DNA from: UBA668 sp041918155
GTDB lineage: Bacteria; Actinomycetota; Acidimicrobiia; Acidimicrobiales; Ilumatobacteraceae
Reading direction: 5' to 3'
Assembly: GCA_041918155.1 (NCBI GenBank)
Contig: JAYRWH010000070.1
Coordinates: 1 to 47,208, forward strand
DNA length: 47,208 bases
Shown here: piece by piece, positions 22,160 through 34,040 of the stretch
Layout: every line of letters starts with the position of its first letter
Numbering within the stretch: the first letter of the stretch is position 1
Program-made: the position numbers and the translations under genes
Notes under the pieces: model-generated
Told to the model about the DNA's origin: nothing
Database searches by the model: none
Seen by the model: only the letters and a program-made list of their open reading frames with translations

Positions 22160-23696
22160 CAGCCTTCTCCCTCGTTCGAGACGACCGGTTCGGCAGGTAC
22201 CGGGACCTTGAAGTCACTGTGCTGTTCGACGTGGGTGAGCAGCTTGTCCACCGACGGCTGGATGCGATCGAGCATCGGCTTGGGGTACAGGCCGCCGAAC
22301 AGAATGAGGCCGATGAAGGGCAGCAGCAACGCGGCTTCCTTCCACTTCAGCTCGGCGAAGCGCTTGTTGTCCTCGTCGGGCTCGCCGTGGAACACGCGCT
22401 GATACGCCCACAGCAGGTAGAGCGCGGCGAGGATCACGCCGGTCGCGGCCACGACGACCCACCAGCGGGCTGTGGCGAACGAGCCGATGAGCACCATGAA
22501 CTCACCGACGAACCCGTTGAGGCCGGGCACGCCGATGCTGGAGAGCATCACGACCATGAAGGCCGCGGCGAAGATCGGGGCCACCGTCTGCAGGCCCTTC
22601 AGCTCGGAGATCTCGCGGGTGTGGCGGCGCTCGTAGATCATCCCGACGAGGATGAAGAGCGCGCCGGTGCTGATGCCGTGGTTCACCATCTGCATCACGC
22701 CACCGGTGATCGCCGTGGCGGTGAGGGCGAACGTGCCGAGCACGATGAACCCGAGGTGGGCCACTGACGAGTACGCGACGAGCCGCTTGAGGTCGGTCTG
22801 CATCGTCGCTGCGATCGCGCCCCAGATGATGCCGATCACCGCCAGCGTGAGGAACAGCGGCCGGGCCCAGACCGCGGCTTCGGGGAACAGGAACACACCG
22901 AAGCGCAGCAAGCCGTACGTACCCATCTTCAAGAGCACGCCGGCGAGGATCACCGAGCCGCCGGTGGGTGCCTGAGTGTGCGCGTCGGGCAGCCATGTGT
23001 GCAGCGGGAACAGCGGAACCTTCACCGCGAACGCGATGGCGAACGCGAAGAACAACCAGCGCCCGGTACTGACCCCGAAGTTCGCGTTCTCGGCGATCTG
23101 TATGAGGTCGAACGTGATCGTGTGGTTCGGGCCGGCCTTGGCGAGCACGGCGGTGGCGATGATGCCGACGAGCATGAACGCGGAGCCGATCATCGTGAAC
23201 AGGAAGAACTTCGTGGCCGCGTACACGCGGTTGTCGTAGCCCCAGCCACCGATAAGGAAGTACATCGGCACGAGCACGATCTCGAAGAACACGAAGAACA
23301 AGAACAGGTCGAGGCTGATGAACGAACCCATCACACCGGCCTCGAGCAGCAGCATCCACGACAGGTAGCGCTTGTGGTCGTGGTGCGGATCGATGCCGGC
23401 GATCACCAGCGGGAACAGCACGCCGGTGAGCACGACGAGGAACAGCGAGATGCCGTCGACGCCGAGGTGCCACGAGATGCCCCAGGCCTTGATCCATTCG
23501 TGCTGCGACACGAACTGGTAGTCGGCGTTGTGGGTCTCGAAGCCGGCGAGCAGCCACACCGACATGCCGCCGGTGAGGACACTCGACACGAGCGCCGAGA
23601 CCTTGACGAGATCGGGGTAGCGCTTGGAGATGATCGCCACGAGCACCGCACCGAACGCGGGCACGAGCACCAGCAGGGTCAGAACCGGGAAGTCGG

Positions 23697-23700
<4 letters not shown>
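22159..23700 (-). CDS. nuoM: NADH-quinone oxidoreductase subunit M (14-subunit complex I)
   Basis: A 513-residue NuoM with LFLFFVFFEIVLVPMYFLIG (TM5 Glu), KVPLFPLHTWLPDAHTQAPT and QTDLKRLVAYSSVAHLGFI. The start is GTG at 23700, overlapping the nuoL stop as GTGA; this trims nine non-homologous residues from the longest frame. It lacks the His-rich C-terminal loop of the first NuoM. The C-terminal tail FKVPVPAEPVVSNEGEG is acidic and likely exposed. Confidence 0.95.
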
Positions 23701-25610
<1,910 letters not shown>

Positions 25611-25614
25611 CGCG

Positions 25615-25938
25615 TCAGCCCTTCAACTCGGTGAGGTCGTCGGTGGTGGCGGTCGGGCGGCGGCGCAGGATCGCGACGACGATGCCCAGCCCAACGACCA
25701 CTTCGGCGGCAGCCACCACCATCACGAAGAACACGGTGCTCTGGCCACCAACGTCGCCCATCTGGCGGGCGAAGGCAACGAAGCTGAGGTTGACCGCGTT
25801 GAGCATCAACTCGATGCACATGAACAGCACGAGCGGGTTGCGGCGCACCATCACCCCAACTGCACCGATGCCGAACAGCAGCGCCGACAGCAGCAGGTAC
25901 CAGGTGGGCGTGACCTGCGGAAGGGTGTAGGCGATCAC
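25615..25938 (-). CDS. nuoK: NADH-quinone oxidoreductase subunit K (14-subunit complex I)
   Basis: A 107-residue, three-helix NuoK with IGAVGVMVRRNPLVLFMCIELMLNAVNLSFVAF (recognisable in the pieces GVMVRRNPLVLFMCIE and LMLNAVNLSFVAF), including the conserved TM2 Glu and the Glu of TM3 (AAAEVVVGLG). It starts with a GTG at 25938 that overlaps the nuoJ stop as GTGA, and its stop lies 4 nt before nuoL. Confidence 0.95.
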   Translation of the reverse strand: MIAYTLPQVTPTWYLLLSALLFGIGAVGVMVRRNPLVLFMCIELMLNAVNLSFVAFARQMGDVGGQSTVFFVMVVAAAEVVVGLGIVVAILRRRPTATTDDLTELKG

Positions 25939-26492
25939 TGTGTACTCCCGGTGAGTTCGCCCTTGCGCGGCTTGCGCGCCAGGATCACGGTGCCGACGAC
26001 GGCGATGACGAGCAGCACCGACGTGAGCTCGAAGGCGAGCACATGATCGCTGAACACGTCGCGGGCGATGGCCCGGACATTGCCGTCGGCAGGGTCGGTC
26101 AGCGCGTCCGCGACTGCTTCGCTCGGCGTGACGGTGGTAATGGTGCGCTCACGGGAAACCAGGACCGCGAGACCGAGCAGGGACACCGTTGCCACCCCGA
26201 CCACGATCGCGACCGGGCGCTGGACGCGGAACGGCTCGACGTGCAGATCTTCGGCCTGGTCGACGCCGAGCAGCATGATCACGAAGAGGAACAGCACCAC
26301 GATGGCGCCGGCGTAGACGATGACTTCGACCGCGGCGAGGAAGTTCGCCTCCTGGGCGACGAACAGCACGGCGACACCGAACAGGGTGAGGACCAAGCTG
26401 AGCGCGGCGTGCACCGGATGAGTGCGCAACACGACCCCGACGGCCCCACCGACCACCATCGCAGCGGCGAATGCGAACACGAGCAGTTCCAT
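25935..26492 (-). CDS. nuoJ: NADH-quinone oxidoreductase subunit J (14-subunit complex I)
   Basis: A 185-residue NuoJ with the TM3 motif NFLAAVEVIVYAGAIVVLFLFVIM and RTHPVHAALSLVLTLFGVAVL. ATG at 26492 overlaps the nuoI stop (TGATG); the upstream part of the open frame overlaps nuoI and is not NuoJ-like. A polar loop of about 50 residues lies before the last helix, somewhat longer than in minimal family members. Confidence 0.94.
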   Translation of the reverse strand: MELLVFAFAAAMVVGGAVGVVLRTHPVHAALSLVLTLFGVAVLFVAQEANFLAAVEVIVYAGAIVVLFLFVIMLLGVDQAEDLHVEPFRVQRPVAIVVGVATVSLLGLAVLVSRERTITTVTPSEAVADALTDPADGNVRAIARDVFSDHVLAFELTSVLLVIAVVGTVILARKPRKGELTGSTQ

Positions 26493-27127
26493 CAGTCGGC
26501 CGCCTTCTCTGCCGCGCGCAGGCCGTACCCCAGCTCGGTGCTCCAGCCGACCTTGCCGACGAAGTCGGCATCCCCACCGGCCGCGGTGGCGCGCATCCAG
26601 CCGCTGGTGTGCAGGTCTTCGCCCTCGCGCCAGTCCTCCCACGGCAGCTGCTGGGGCTTGCCGTCGTCGCCGACGACAAGCTCGGCCTTCGTGTAGACGG
26701 CGTCGCTGCGGCTCGTGAAGCTGAACTCGAACAGCTTGCTCTCCGTGATCGCCTCGGTGGGGCACGCCTCCACGCAGAGGTCGCAGTGGATGCAGCGCAG
26801 GTAGTTGATCTCGTAGACGAACCCGAAGCGCTCACCCGGCGAGGTGGGATCCTGCGGGTCGTTATCGGCGCCGCGGACATAGATGCACTTCGCCGGGCAC
26901 ACGCCGGCGCACAGCTCGCAGCCGATGCACTTCTCCATGCCATCGTCGTAACGATTCAGCACATGGCGCCCATGCATACGCTCGGGCTTGGCGATCTTCT
27001 CGTCGCGTCCTGCAACGTTCTTGCCCTTCCGCGCGACACGACCACCGGAGTACGGCGTGGTCACGCGCACGCCCCCGAACAAGCGGTGCTGCTTGATCGT
27101 GACGAAGAATCCATCGAGGTAACCCAT
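26492..27127 (-). CDS. nuoI: NADH-quinone oxidoreductase subunit I, 2[4Fe-4S] (14-subunit complex I)
   Basis: A 211-residue NuoI with two ferredoxin-type motifs, KCIGCELCAGVCPAKCIYV and RCIHCDLCVEACPTEAI, each with four Cys for a [4Fe-4S] cluster (N6a and N6b). The N-terminal amphipathic segment and the HVLNRYDDGMEKC approach are standard for the family. A C-terminal extension of about 60 residues follows the second cluster, as in other actinobacterial NuoI. ATG at 27127 overlaps the nuoH stop. Confidence 0.95.
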   Translation of the reverse strand: MGYLDGFFVTIKQHRLFGGVRVTTPYSGGRVARKGKNVAGRDEKIAKPERMHGRHVLNRYDDGMEKCIGCELCAGVCPAKCIYVRGADNDPQDPTSPGERFGFVYEINYLRCIHCDLCVEACPTEAITESKLFEFSFTSRSDAVYTKAELVVGDDGKPQQLPWEDWREGEDLHTSGWMRATAAGGDADFVGKVGWSTELGYGLRAAEKAAD

Positions 27128-28344
27128 CAGTACATCGCCCCCTCTCGTTCACGGTTGCGAGCGCTGACCTTGCTGGCCAGCTGCAGCAGGAAATAGCACA
27201 CGAACAAGACGGCGACACCGGCGATGCCGATGGCCCAGCGGTTCCAGTCGTTGTCCTGGCCGACCCGGAAGCAGGCGAGCAGCAGGAACCAGCCGAGCGC
27301 CATCGGGATCATCAGCTTCCAGCCGAGGTTCATCAACTGGTCGTAGCGCAGGCGGGGCAGCGTGGCACGGAACCACACGTACACGTACAGGAACACGAGC
27401 ACTTTCAGCAGCAGCCAGACAGTTCCGCTGACCGGGCCGAGGAACTCGAGCACGTTCGATCTACCGGCGATCTTCACCGGCTGCGGACCACCGAAGAACA
27501 AGGTGACGATGACGCCGCTCATCGTGATCGTGTTCATGAACTCCGCGAGGAAGAACAACGCGAAGCGGATGCTGGAGTACTCGGTGTTGAAGCCGCTCAC
27601 CAGCTCTTGCTCGGCCTCGACGAGGTCGAACGGGGGCCGGTTCAGCTCGGCCGTCGCCGCGACCAAGAAGATGATGAACGGCAACACGCCGGTGGTGACG
27701 ACGCTCCAGCGGCCCAGCGAGTACTGGCTGCCGACGATGCCACTCGTGCTGAGCGTGCCGCTGACGAGGATGACGCTGGCCAGGCTGAGCCCGAGCGCCG
27801 CCTCGTAGCTCACCATCTGCGCCGACGCACGCACCGAACCGAGCAGCGGGTACTTCGAACCCGAACTCCAGCCGGCGAGCATGATGCCGTACACCGCGAT
27901 GCTGCTGAGCGCGAGCAGCAACAGCACACCCACCGGCGGATCGGCGAGCTGCAGCTTGGTGGCCTTGCCGAGGATCTTCACCGTGCCGTCGCGGCCGTTG
28001 GCGAAGTTGCCGCCCAGCGGGATCACGCTCCAGACGAGGAATGCCGGCACGAACGCGAGGTACGGCGCCAGCTTGAACACAAAGCGATCGGCGCGATCCG
28101 GGATGAGGTCTTCCTTGAAGAACAGCTTCGTGCCATCGGCAAGCGTCTGCAGCAGACCCTTCGGGCCGGCCTTGTCGGGGCCGATGCGGTTCTGCATGAA
28201 TGCGATCACCTTGCGTTCGAACCACACCATCAGCATCGTGCCGACAAGGCCGACGACGAACACCACGAGCACCTTGATGACGATGACCAGCGTTTCGGTG
28301 CTCCAGAGCTTGACGTGGTCGAGGAGTGAGTCGACGGCGAGCAT
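27127..28344 (-). CDS. nuoH: NADH-quinone oxidoreductase subunit H (14-subunit complex I)
   Basis: A 405-residue NuoH with the canonical quinone-tunnel loop MVWFERKVIAFMQNRIGP, the following ADGTKLFFKEDLIP, and TAELNRPPFDLVEAEQELVSGF. The first loop keeps the Glu-Arg that the other NuoH of this window has lost. ATG at 28344 overlaps the nuoG stop as TGATG; upstream in-frame sequence is Arg-rich and overlaps nuoG. The C-terminus adds about 50 residues beyond the core with a last hydrophobic helix. Confidence 0.95.
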   Translation of the reverse strand: MLAVDSLLDHVKLWSTETLVIVIKVLVVFVVGLVGTMLMVWFERKVIAFMQNRIGPDKAGPKGLLQTLADGTKLFFKEDLIPDRADRFVFKLAPYLAFVPAFLVWSVIPLGGNFANGRDGTVKILGKATKLQLADPPVGVLLLLALSSIAVYGIMLAGWSSGSKYPLLGSVRASAQMVSYEAALGLSLASVILVSGTLSTSGIVGSQYSLGRWSVVTTGVLPFIIFLVAATAELNRPPFDLVEAEQELVSGFNTEYSSIRFALFFLAEFMNTITMSGVIVTLFFGGPQPVKIAGRSNVLEFLGPVSGTVWLLLKVLVFLYVYVWFRATLPRLRYDQLMNLGWKLMIPMALGWFLLLACFRVGQDNDWNRWAIGIAGVAVLFVCYFLLQLASKVSARNREREGAMY

Positions 28345-30707
28345 CAGAGGTTCTCGATTCGTACGTCGTTGACGTGGGCGAAGCAGTCGATCAGGTCGCC
28401 GGCGTTGGCGCCGGAGTGCTGGAACGGCATCCAGGCGGTGCCGCGCATCACGGTTGCGTCCGCCACCACGCTGCACACCACCGTGGCCCGCGAGCTGGTG
28501 ACCTTCACCGTGGCGCCATCTGTCGTGCCGATCCTGCCGAGGTCGAGCGGGTGCACATGCACGCTCGTCGCCATGGCCAGGTTGGCCAGCGACGGCGAGT
28601 TGGCGGTGCCGCTCGCCTGGTCGTAGAGCGTGCGGCTGACGACGAGGCGGAAGTCGTAGGCGTTGCGCTCGGCAGCGACACCCTCCAGCAGGGCGACGGG
28701 GCCGATGCCGGTGGGCGCGTAGGCGAGCACGCCGTCGCGGGCGGCGGCGAGCGCGGCGGGCGTCACCATCGTGTAGCCGTCGGCGTTCTCGGCGATGTCG
28801 GCGGTGATGTCGGCGACGGCCTCGTAGCCGAGGTCGCCACCGAGTTCCAGCGCCAGCTCGGTGGCGATCATCCAGTCGGCGCGGGTCGCGCCGGCGGGCG
28901 TCACCTGCTGGGCGAGGGTGGACACCCGACCCTCGATGTTGGTCGTGGTGCCGGCCTTCTCGGCGAATGCACTCGCCGCGAGCACCACGTCGGCGAGTTG
29001 AGCCGACGGGGTGAGGAAGGTATCGACGGCGAGGATGCGCCGTGCCCCCGCCATCGCCCTGCGGACGAGATCGGAGTCGGGGAAATCCGAGAGCGGGTCA
29101 GCGCCGACGAGCACGAGGCACTCGATGCGCCCATCGGCGGCCGCTTGCAGCACGCCGCGGGTGTCGAGGCCACCGCGGGTGGGACGCATGCCGAGCTGCA
29201 GGGCACCGACGACATTGCCGCGGCGGAACGCCGGCAGCACACGGGCAGCGGGCAGGGCCGCGATCAGCTCCCGCACGGCGTTGACCGTGGCCGTGGACGA
29301 CTCCGCGAGGTTGGCGCGACCGGCGACGATCACGACCGGACCCTTCTCCAGCTGTGCCGCGATCTCCTTGTCGGCGAGCGCCTTGTGCACCGCGGCGACC
29401 TGGGTGCCCGGCTCGCAGGCAATGCTGCGCCACGCATAGGGGGTGAGCCCGCTCTGGCGGGCGGTGAACTCGATGATGCGGCTCTTGTTCTTCTCCACCG
29501 CGCCGCGCAGGCGCAGGTAGAGCACGGGCAGTTCTTCCTTGAGATCCGGGCCGAGCAGGATGACCGTCGCCGCTGCGGCGGCCTGGTCGATCGTGGCCCG
29601 CTCCAGCAGCAGCAGGTCGGAGGGCAAGCCGTCGCCCATCTGCGCGTACACGTTGGGGGTGCCGATGACCTCGTGGGCCAGGCGGCTCCAGGCGTAGGCG
29701 TCTTCATTCGTGCCCCGGGCGCCCCCGAGCACGGCGACACTGTCGGCGCCGCCGCTGGCCTTGGCCTCGAGGATCAGCGCGGCGGCCTCGGCGAGGGCCG
29801 TGTTCCAGGTGGCGGCCACGAACTCGTCGCCCTTGCGCACGAGCGGCTGTAGCACGCGCGCGTCGCTCTTGACCTGCTCGAAGTTGAACCGGCCGCGATC
29901 GCACAGCCAGCCGTGGTTGACCGGATCGCTGTCGACGCCGACATAGCGCAGCAGCTCGTCGCGGCTGCTCTGCACGACGATGCGGCAGCCCACCGAGCAC
30001 GTGGTGCACGTGCTCTCCTGCTGGGCGAGATCCCACGGGCGTGCCTTGAAGCGGTAGGGCTTGGCCGTGAGCGCGCCCACCGGGCAGATCTGCACCGTGT
30101 TGCCGCTGAAGTAGCTGGCGAACGGCGCGTCGGGGAACGTCGTGATGTGGGTGTTGTTGCCGCGGCCGTTGAAGTGGATCAGCGGATCGCCGGCCACCTC
30201 GTCGGCGAAGCGGGTGCAACGATCGCACAGGATGCAGCGTTCACGGTCGAGGAACACCAGGTCGCTGATCGCGATCGGCTTCTCGTAGTGGCGCTTCTCC
30301 TCGACGAAGCGGCTCTCGCCCGGACCATGACTGAACGCCTGGTCCTGCAGCGGGCACTCGCCACCCTTGTCGCATACCGGGCAGTCGAGCGGGTGGTTGG
30401 CGAGCAGCAGTTCGAGCACGCCTTCCTGCATCCCTTTGGTGGTCTCGCTCTGGGTATCGACCTTCATGTCCGGCGCCACGGGCACCATGCACGAGACGGT
30501 GACGGCCGGGCCGCGGCCCGTGTCGCACTCAACCAGGCACATACGGCACTTGCCGACCGGGTTCATCCGCTCGTGGTAGCAGAAGCGCGGGATGTACTCC
30601 CCGGCGTCGGCCGCGGCCTCGATCACGAGCTGACCCTTGCGGGCAACGTGGGGCACGCCGTTGACGGTGATGTTGACCGCGTTGGGGTCGTTGGTGGTGT
30701 CGCTCAT
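28344..30707 (-). CDS. nuoG: NADH-quinone oxidoreductase subunit G (14-subunit complex I)
   Basis: A 787-residue NuoG. The N-terminal region binds clusters N1b (C43, C54, C57, C73), N5 (H105, C109, C112, C118, in HPLDCPVCDKGGECPLQD) and N4 (RCILCDRCTRF). STCTTCSVGCRIVV with a later WLCDRGRF gives the extra N7-type site found only in some bacteria. The rest is the molybdopterin-oxidoreductase-like domain that has lost its cofactor role. ATG at 30707 overlaps the nuoF stop (TGATG). Its presence marks this operon as the full NADH-oxidising complex. Confidence 0.95.
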   Translation of the reverse strand: MSDTTNDPNAVNITVNGVPHVARKGQLVIEAAADAGEYIPRFCYHERMNPVGKCRMCLVECDTGRGPAVTVSCMVPVAPDMKVDTQSETTKGMQEGVLELLLANHPLDCPVCDKGGECPLQDQAFSHGPGESRFVEEKRHYEKPIAISDLVFLDRERCILCDRCTRFADEVAGDPLIHFNGRGNNTHITTFPDAPFASYFSGNTVQICPVGALTAKPYRFKARPWDLAQQESTCTTCSVGCRIVVQSSRDELLRYVGVDSDPVNHGWLCDRGRFNFEQVKSDARVLQPLVRKGDEFVAATWNTALAEAAALILEAKASGGADSVAVLGGARGTNEDAYAWSRLAHEVIGTPNVYAQMGDGLPSDLLLLERATIDQAAAAATVILLGPDLKEELPVLYLRLRGAVEKNKSRIIEFTARQSGLTPYAWRSIACEPGTQVAAVHKALADKEIAAQLEKGPVVIVAGRANLAESSTATVNAVRELIAALPAARVLPAFRRGNVVGALQLGMRPTRGGLDTRGVLQAAADGRIECLVLVGADPLSDFPDSDLVRRAMAGARRILAVDTFLTPSAQLADVVLAASAFAEKAGTTTNIEGRVSTLAQQVTPAGATRADWMIATELALELGGDLGYEAVADITADIAENADGYTMVTPAALAAARDGVLAYAPTGIGPVALLEGVAAERNAYDFRLVVSRTLYDQASGTANSPSLANLAMATSVHVHPLDLGRIGTTDGATVKVTSSRATVVCSVVADATVMRGTAWMPFQHSGANAGDLIDCFAHVNDVRIENL

Positions 30708-32098
30708 CAGTGGACCGCCGTCACGGGGATCTGCTTGCGATCATGCACTCGTGCCGCGAACTCTTCGGGGAACAAAGTGAGCGCCGAGTGCACGGGTGCG
30801 TACGCCGAGGGGCCGACGAAGCAGATGGTGGTCATCTTGTAGGGGAACGGGGTGGCCGTCAGGCCGAGCCGCTCGCTGGCTGCGTGCGGGAAGTTGCCGG
30901 GGCAAATCGAGGTGCCGATCTCGACGAGTTGCGCCAGATCCGAAGTGGTTCCGTGGCCGTCGACCACACGCTGCAGCACGCGTTCGAGCCAGGTACCACC
31001 CTCGCGGCACGGGGTGCACTGGCCACAGCTTTCGTGGGCATAGAACCGCGTGAGCGTAAGCGCCGCGGCGGGGATGTCGGTGGTGGAGTCCATCACCATG
31101 ATCGCGCCCGACCCGAGCATTGAGCCGGCCGCGCCGACGAGCTTGCCCTCGAAGGGCAGATCGAGCTGATCGGGGGTGAACCACGGTGCGGAGCCGCCGC
31201 CGGGCACGAACGCCTTCAGCTCGTTGCCGTCACGGATGCCCCGGCAGAAGTCGTCGCCGTACAACAGGTCGCGGAAGGTCGTCGTGCCGTTGGTGATCTC
31301 GAACACGCCCGGCCGGTTGACGTGGCCGCTGACGGCCACCATGCGGGTGCCGGGGCTGGTCTCGGTACCGATCGCGGTGTACGCCGCGGCGCCATTGGTG
31401 ATCAGCCATGGCAGGTTGGCGAGCGTCTCCACATTGTTGACGATCGTCGGCTGGCCGTAGAGGCCGATCGCCGCGGGGAAGTACGGGGGCTTCAGGCGCG
31501 GTTCGCCACGCTTGCCCTCGAGGCTCTCGATGAGCGCCGTTTCCTCACCGACGACGTAGGCACCCGCGCCCCAGTGGAGCACGATGTCGACGCTGAAGGA
31601 CGTGCCGAGGATGTTCTTGCCGATGTAGCCCTCGGCGTACGCCTCGCTGAGCGCATTCGTGACACGCTCGTGGGCCAGCGGCATCTCGCCGCGGATGTAG
31701 AGGAATACCTGGGCCAGGCCTGCGGCGTAGGCGGCGATGAGGCTGCCTTCGATGAGCTGATGCGGATCGCGCTCCATGAGCAGGCGGTCCTTGTACGTGC
31801 CCGGCTCGCTCTCGTCGCCGTTGACGACGAGGTAGCGCGGGTACTTGTCGGCGGGCATCAGGCCCCACTTGGTGCCGGCGGGGAAGCCGGCGCCACCGCG
31901 GCCGAGCACGGTCGCACCACGCACCTCGTCGTGCACCTGCTGCGGAGTGCGGGCCAGCGCGGCACGCAGCGCCTGGTAGCCGCCTGTCGCGTGGTAGCGC
32001 GCGAGGGTGTAGCTGTCCTCGAGATGGAAGCGGGAGGTGACGATCTTGGGGCGGTCGCCGTCGTCGATGTAGCCGGCGGCCCAGGGGTACGCGCTCAC
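30707..32098 (-). CDS. nuoF: NADH-quinone oxidoreductase subunit F (14-subunit complex I), with insertion before the fourth N3 ligand
   Basis: A 463-residue NuoF, the NADH- and FMN-binding subunit. VLGRGGAGFPAGTKW (64-78) and VVNGDESEPGTYKDR are the FMN/NADH segments. Cluster N3 has C358-x2-C361-x2-C364 in HESCGQCTPCREGG. The fourth ligand is best matched to C426 in TICFVGPSAY, because what follows (PVHSALTLFPEEF) aligns with the family's C-terminus. That puts 62 residues between C364 and C426 where about 40 is usual, with an extra Cys (C399, SICPGNFPHA) in the inserted part. GTG at 32098 overlaps the nuoE stop as GTGA. Confidence 0.93.
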   Translation of the reverse strand: MSAYPWAAGYIDDGDRPKIVTSRFHLEDSYTLARYHATGGYQALRAALARTPQQVHDEVRGATVLGRGGAGFPAGTKWGLMPADKYPRYLVVNGDESEPGTYKDRLLMERDPHQLIEGSLIAAYAAGLAQVFLYIRGEMPLAHERVTNALSEAYAEGYIGKNILGTSFSVDIVLHWGAGAYVVGEETALIESLEGKRGEPRLKPPYFPAAIGLYGQPTIVNNVETLANLPWLITNGAAAYTAIGTETSPGTRMVAVSGHVNRPGVFEITNGTTTFRDLLYGDDFCRGIRDGNELKAFVPGGGSAPWFTPDQLDLPFEGKLVGAAGSMLGSGAIMVMDSTTDIPAAALTLTRFYAHESCGQCTPCREGGTWLERVLQRVVDGHGTTSDLAQLVEIGTSICPGNFPHAASERLGLTATPFPYKMTTICFVGPSAYAPVHSALTLFPEEFAARVHDRKQIPVTAVH

Positions 32099-32706
32099 TG
32101 GGCCTCCTTGGGCGGGAACCACGCCGGTGCCACGGGGGCGTCGGGGCTGGTCACACCGGCCGCCTTCTCTGCGGGGATGTGCTGGCGCACGCGGGCGAGG
32201 GTGCCGTGCTGGGGGATCTCGCCGTCGAGGCGGCCGTTGCGCAGGTCGTCGATCAGCTTGTCGAACTTGTCGGTCGTCATGCGGTGGCAGTGGCGGTAGT
32301 TCACCTGCACGTTCGGCGCCTCCGTGCAGGCCGCCTGGCACTCGGCGTGCTCGAGCGTGAACAACCCGTCTGGGGTGGTTCCGCCGGCCTTCACACCGAG
32401 CGTCGTCTCGGCGTGGTGCAGCAGATCATCGGCGCCGAGCAGGGCGCACGACATCGTGCCGCAGATGTTCACCAAGTACTTGCCGACCGGCTCGAACTTG
32501 AACATCTCGTAGAACGTGGCCGTGCCGAGCACCTCGGCGGGCGTCGCGCCCACCAGCTCGGCGACGTGGGCGATGGCGTCGTCGGAGAGATGCCCGTGTT
32601 GTTGTTGAGCAAGGTGCAACAGCGGGATCGTGGCCGAGCGCGACTTCGGGTAGCGCCCGATGATCTCCTTGGCGACGATGATGTTGGCTTCGTTGAGGCG
32701 ACTCAT
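32095..32706 (-). CDS. nuoE: NADH-quinone oxidoreductase subunit E (14-subunit complex I)
   Basis: A 203-residue thioredoxin-like [2Fe-2S] subunit (cluster N1a). Ligand Cys are in NICGTMSCALLGADD and AECQAACTEAPNV. The N-terminal helical part (IPLLHLAQQQHGHLSDDAI) and TATFYEMFKFEPVG are typical. The last 50 residues, rich in Pro and Ala, extend past the core. ATG at 32706 overlaps the nuoD stop as ATGA. Confidence 0.94.
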   Translation of the reverse strand: MSRLNEANIIVAKEIIGRYPKSRSATIPLLHLAQQQHGHLSDDAIAHVAELVGATPAEVLGTATFYEMFKFEPVGKYLVNICGTMSCALLGADDLLHHAETTLGVKAGGTTPDGLFTLEHAECQAACTEAPNVQVNYRHCHRMTTDKFDKLIDDLRNGRLDGEIPQHGTLARVRQHIPAEKAAGVTSPDAPVAPAWFPPKEAQ

Positions 32707-34040
32707 CGGTCGACTTCTCCCAACACGGGGTCGACGGACGAGATCACGGCGACGGCGTCGGCGACCAGGCCACCGCGCATCATGTGCGGGAGGCATTGGA
32801 TGTTCACGAACGACGGCGCACGCACATGCATGCGATACGGCGTGGCCGAGCCGTCGCTGGCGATGTAGCAACCGATCTCGCCGCGCGGGCTCTCGATCGC
32901 CACATAGACCTCGCCCTCGGGCACCTTGAAGCCCTCGGTGAAGATCTTGAAGTGGTGGATCAAGGCCTCCATGCTCTCGTCGATGCGGGCACGCGGCGGC
33001 GGGGTCACCTTCTTGTTCTGCACCCGGTAGTCACCGGCGGGCATCTTGTCGAGGATCTGACGAACGATGCGCATGCTCTCGCGGATCTCGTTGAGGCGGA
33101 TCGCGTAGCGGTCGAAGGCATCGCCGTAGCTGCCGACGATGACGTCGAACTCGACCTCGTCGTAGTGCAGGTAGGGCTGGTCGCGACGAAGGTCCCAGGG
33201 CACGCCCGTGCTGCGCAGGATCGGGCCGGTGGCGCCGAGCGCCATCGCTTCCTCGGGCGTGATCACGCCGACGCCCTGCAACCGATCGCGCCAGATCGGC
33301 TGACCGGTCATCAGCACGTCGTACTCCTCGAGGCGCGGCGGGATCATCTCCAGCAGCCGCAGCACGTCGTCGCGCCACCCTGCCGGCAGATCCGCGGCCA
33401 CGCCGCCCGGGCGGATGAAGTTGTGGTTCATCCGCAGGCCGGTGACCTTCTGGAAGAAGCGCAGTACCTCTTCACGCTCACGCCAGCCGTAGATCATCAT
33501 GCTGACGGCGCCGAGGTCCATACCGTTGGTCGCCATGAACAGCAGGTGGCTGCTCATACGATTCAGCTCGCTGAGCAGCATGCGCATCCACACGGCGCGC
33601 TCGGGGATGTCGTTCTCGATGCCGAGCAGCTTCTCGGTGGCGAGGCTGAACACGAGTTCGTTGTTCAGCGGGCTGAGGTAGTCCATGCGGGTCACGTTCG
33701 TGCCGCCCTGCATGTACGTGAGGTTCTCGCCCGTCTTCTCCATGCCGGTGTGGAGGTAGCCGATGATCGGCTTGCAGCGCAGCACGGTCTCGCCCTGCAG
33801 CTCCAGCATGAGGCGCAGCACACCGTGGGTGCTGGGGTGCTGGGGCCCCATATTGATGATCATCGTCTGGTCGTCGGACGGATCGACGGGGATGTCGCCG
33901 AGTTTGGCCGCTTCGGCCTCGCTCATGCGTAGGACGGCACCCACCTCGCGCAGCAGTTCGCGGGCAGTCAGCTCGCTGCGCGGCTTGAGGCCCTGCTCGG
34001 GCTCGTTGCCCGAACGGATCGTGGAGACGATGTCGGTCAT
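32703..34040 (-). CDS. nuoD: NADH-quinone oxidoreductase subunit D (14-subunit complex I)
   Basis: A 445-residue NuoD with an N-terminal extension of about 60 residues. The quinone-site residues are standard: His in GPQHPSTHG, Tyr in TRMDYLSPLNNE (49 residues after the second His) and Asp in NGMDLGA. At the site that NDUFAF7 methylates in mitochondria (Arg in LHRG) it has Thr (GYLHTGMEK), as in some thermophile enzymes. ATG at 34040 overlaps the nuoC stop as ATGA; the in-frame upstream part overlaps nuoC. It ends GEVDR. Confidence 0.95.
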   Translation of the reverse strand: MTDIVSTIRSGNEPEQGLKPRSELTARELLREVGAVLRMSEAEAAKLGDIPVDPSDDQTMIINMGPQHPSTHGVLRLMLELQGETVLRCKPIIGYLHTGMEKTGENLTYMQGGTNVTRMDYLSPLNNELVFSLATEKLLGIENDIPERAVWMRMLLSELNRMSSHLLFMATNGMDLGAVSMMIYGWREREEVLRFFQKVTGLRMNHNFIRPGGVAADLPAGWRDDVLRLLEMIPPRLEEYDVLMTGQPIWRDRLQGVGVITPEEAMALGATGPILRSTGVPWDLRRDQPYLHYDEVEFDVIVGSYGDAFDRYAIRLNEIRESMRIVRQILDKMPAGDYRVQNKKVTPPPRARIDESMEALIHHFKIFTEGFKVPEGEVYVAIESPRGEIGCYIASDGSATPYRMHVRAPSFVNIQCLPHMMRGGLVADAVAVISSVDPVLGEVDR

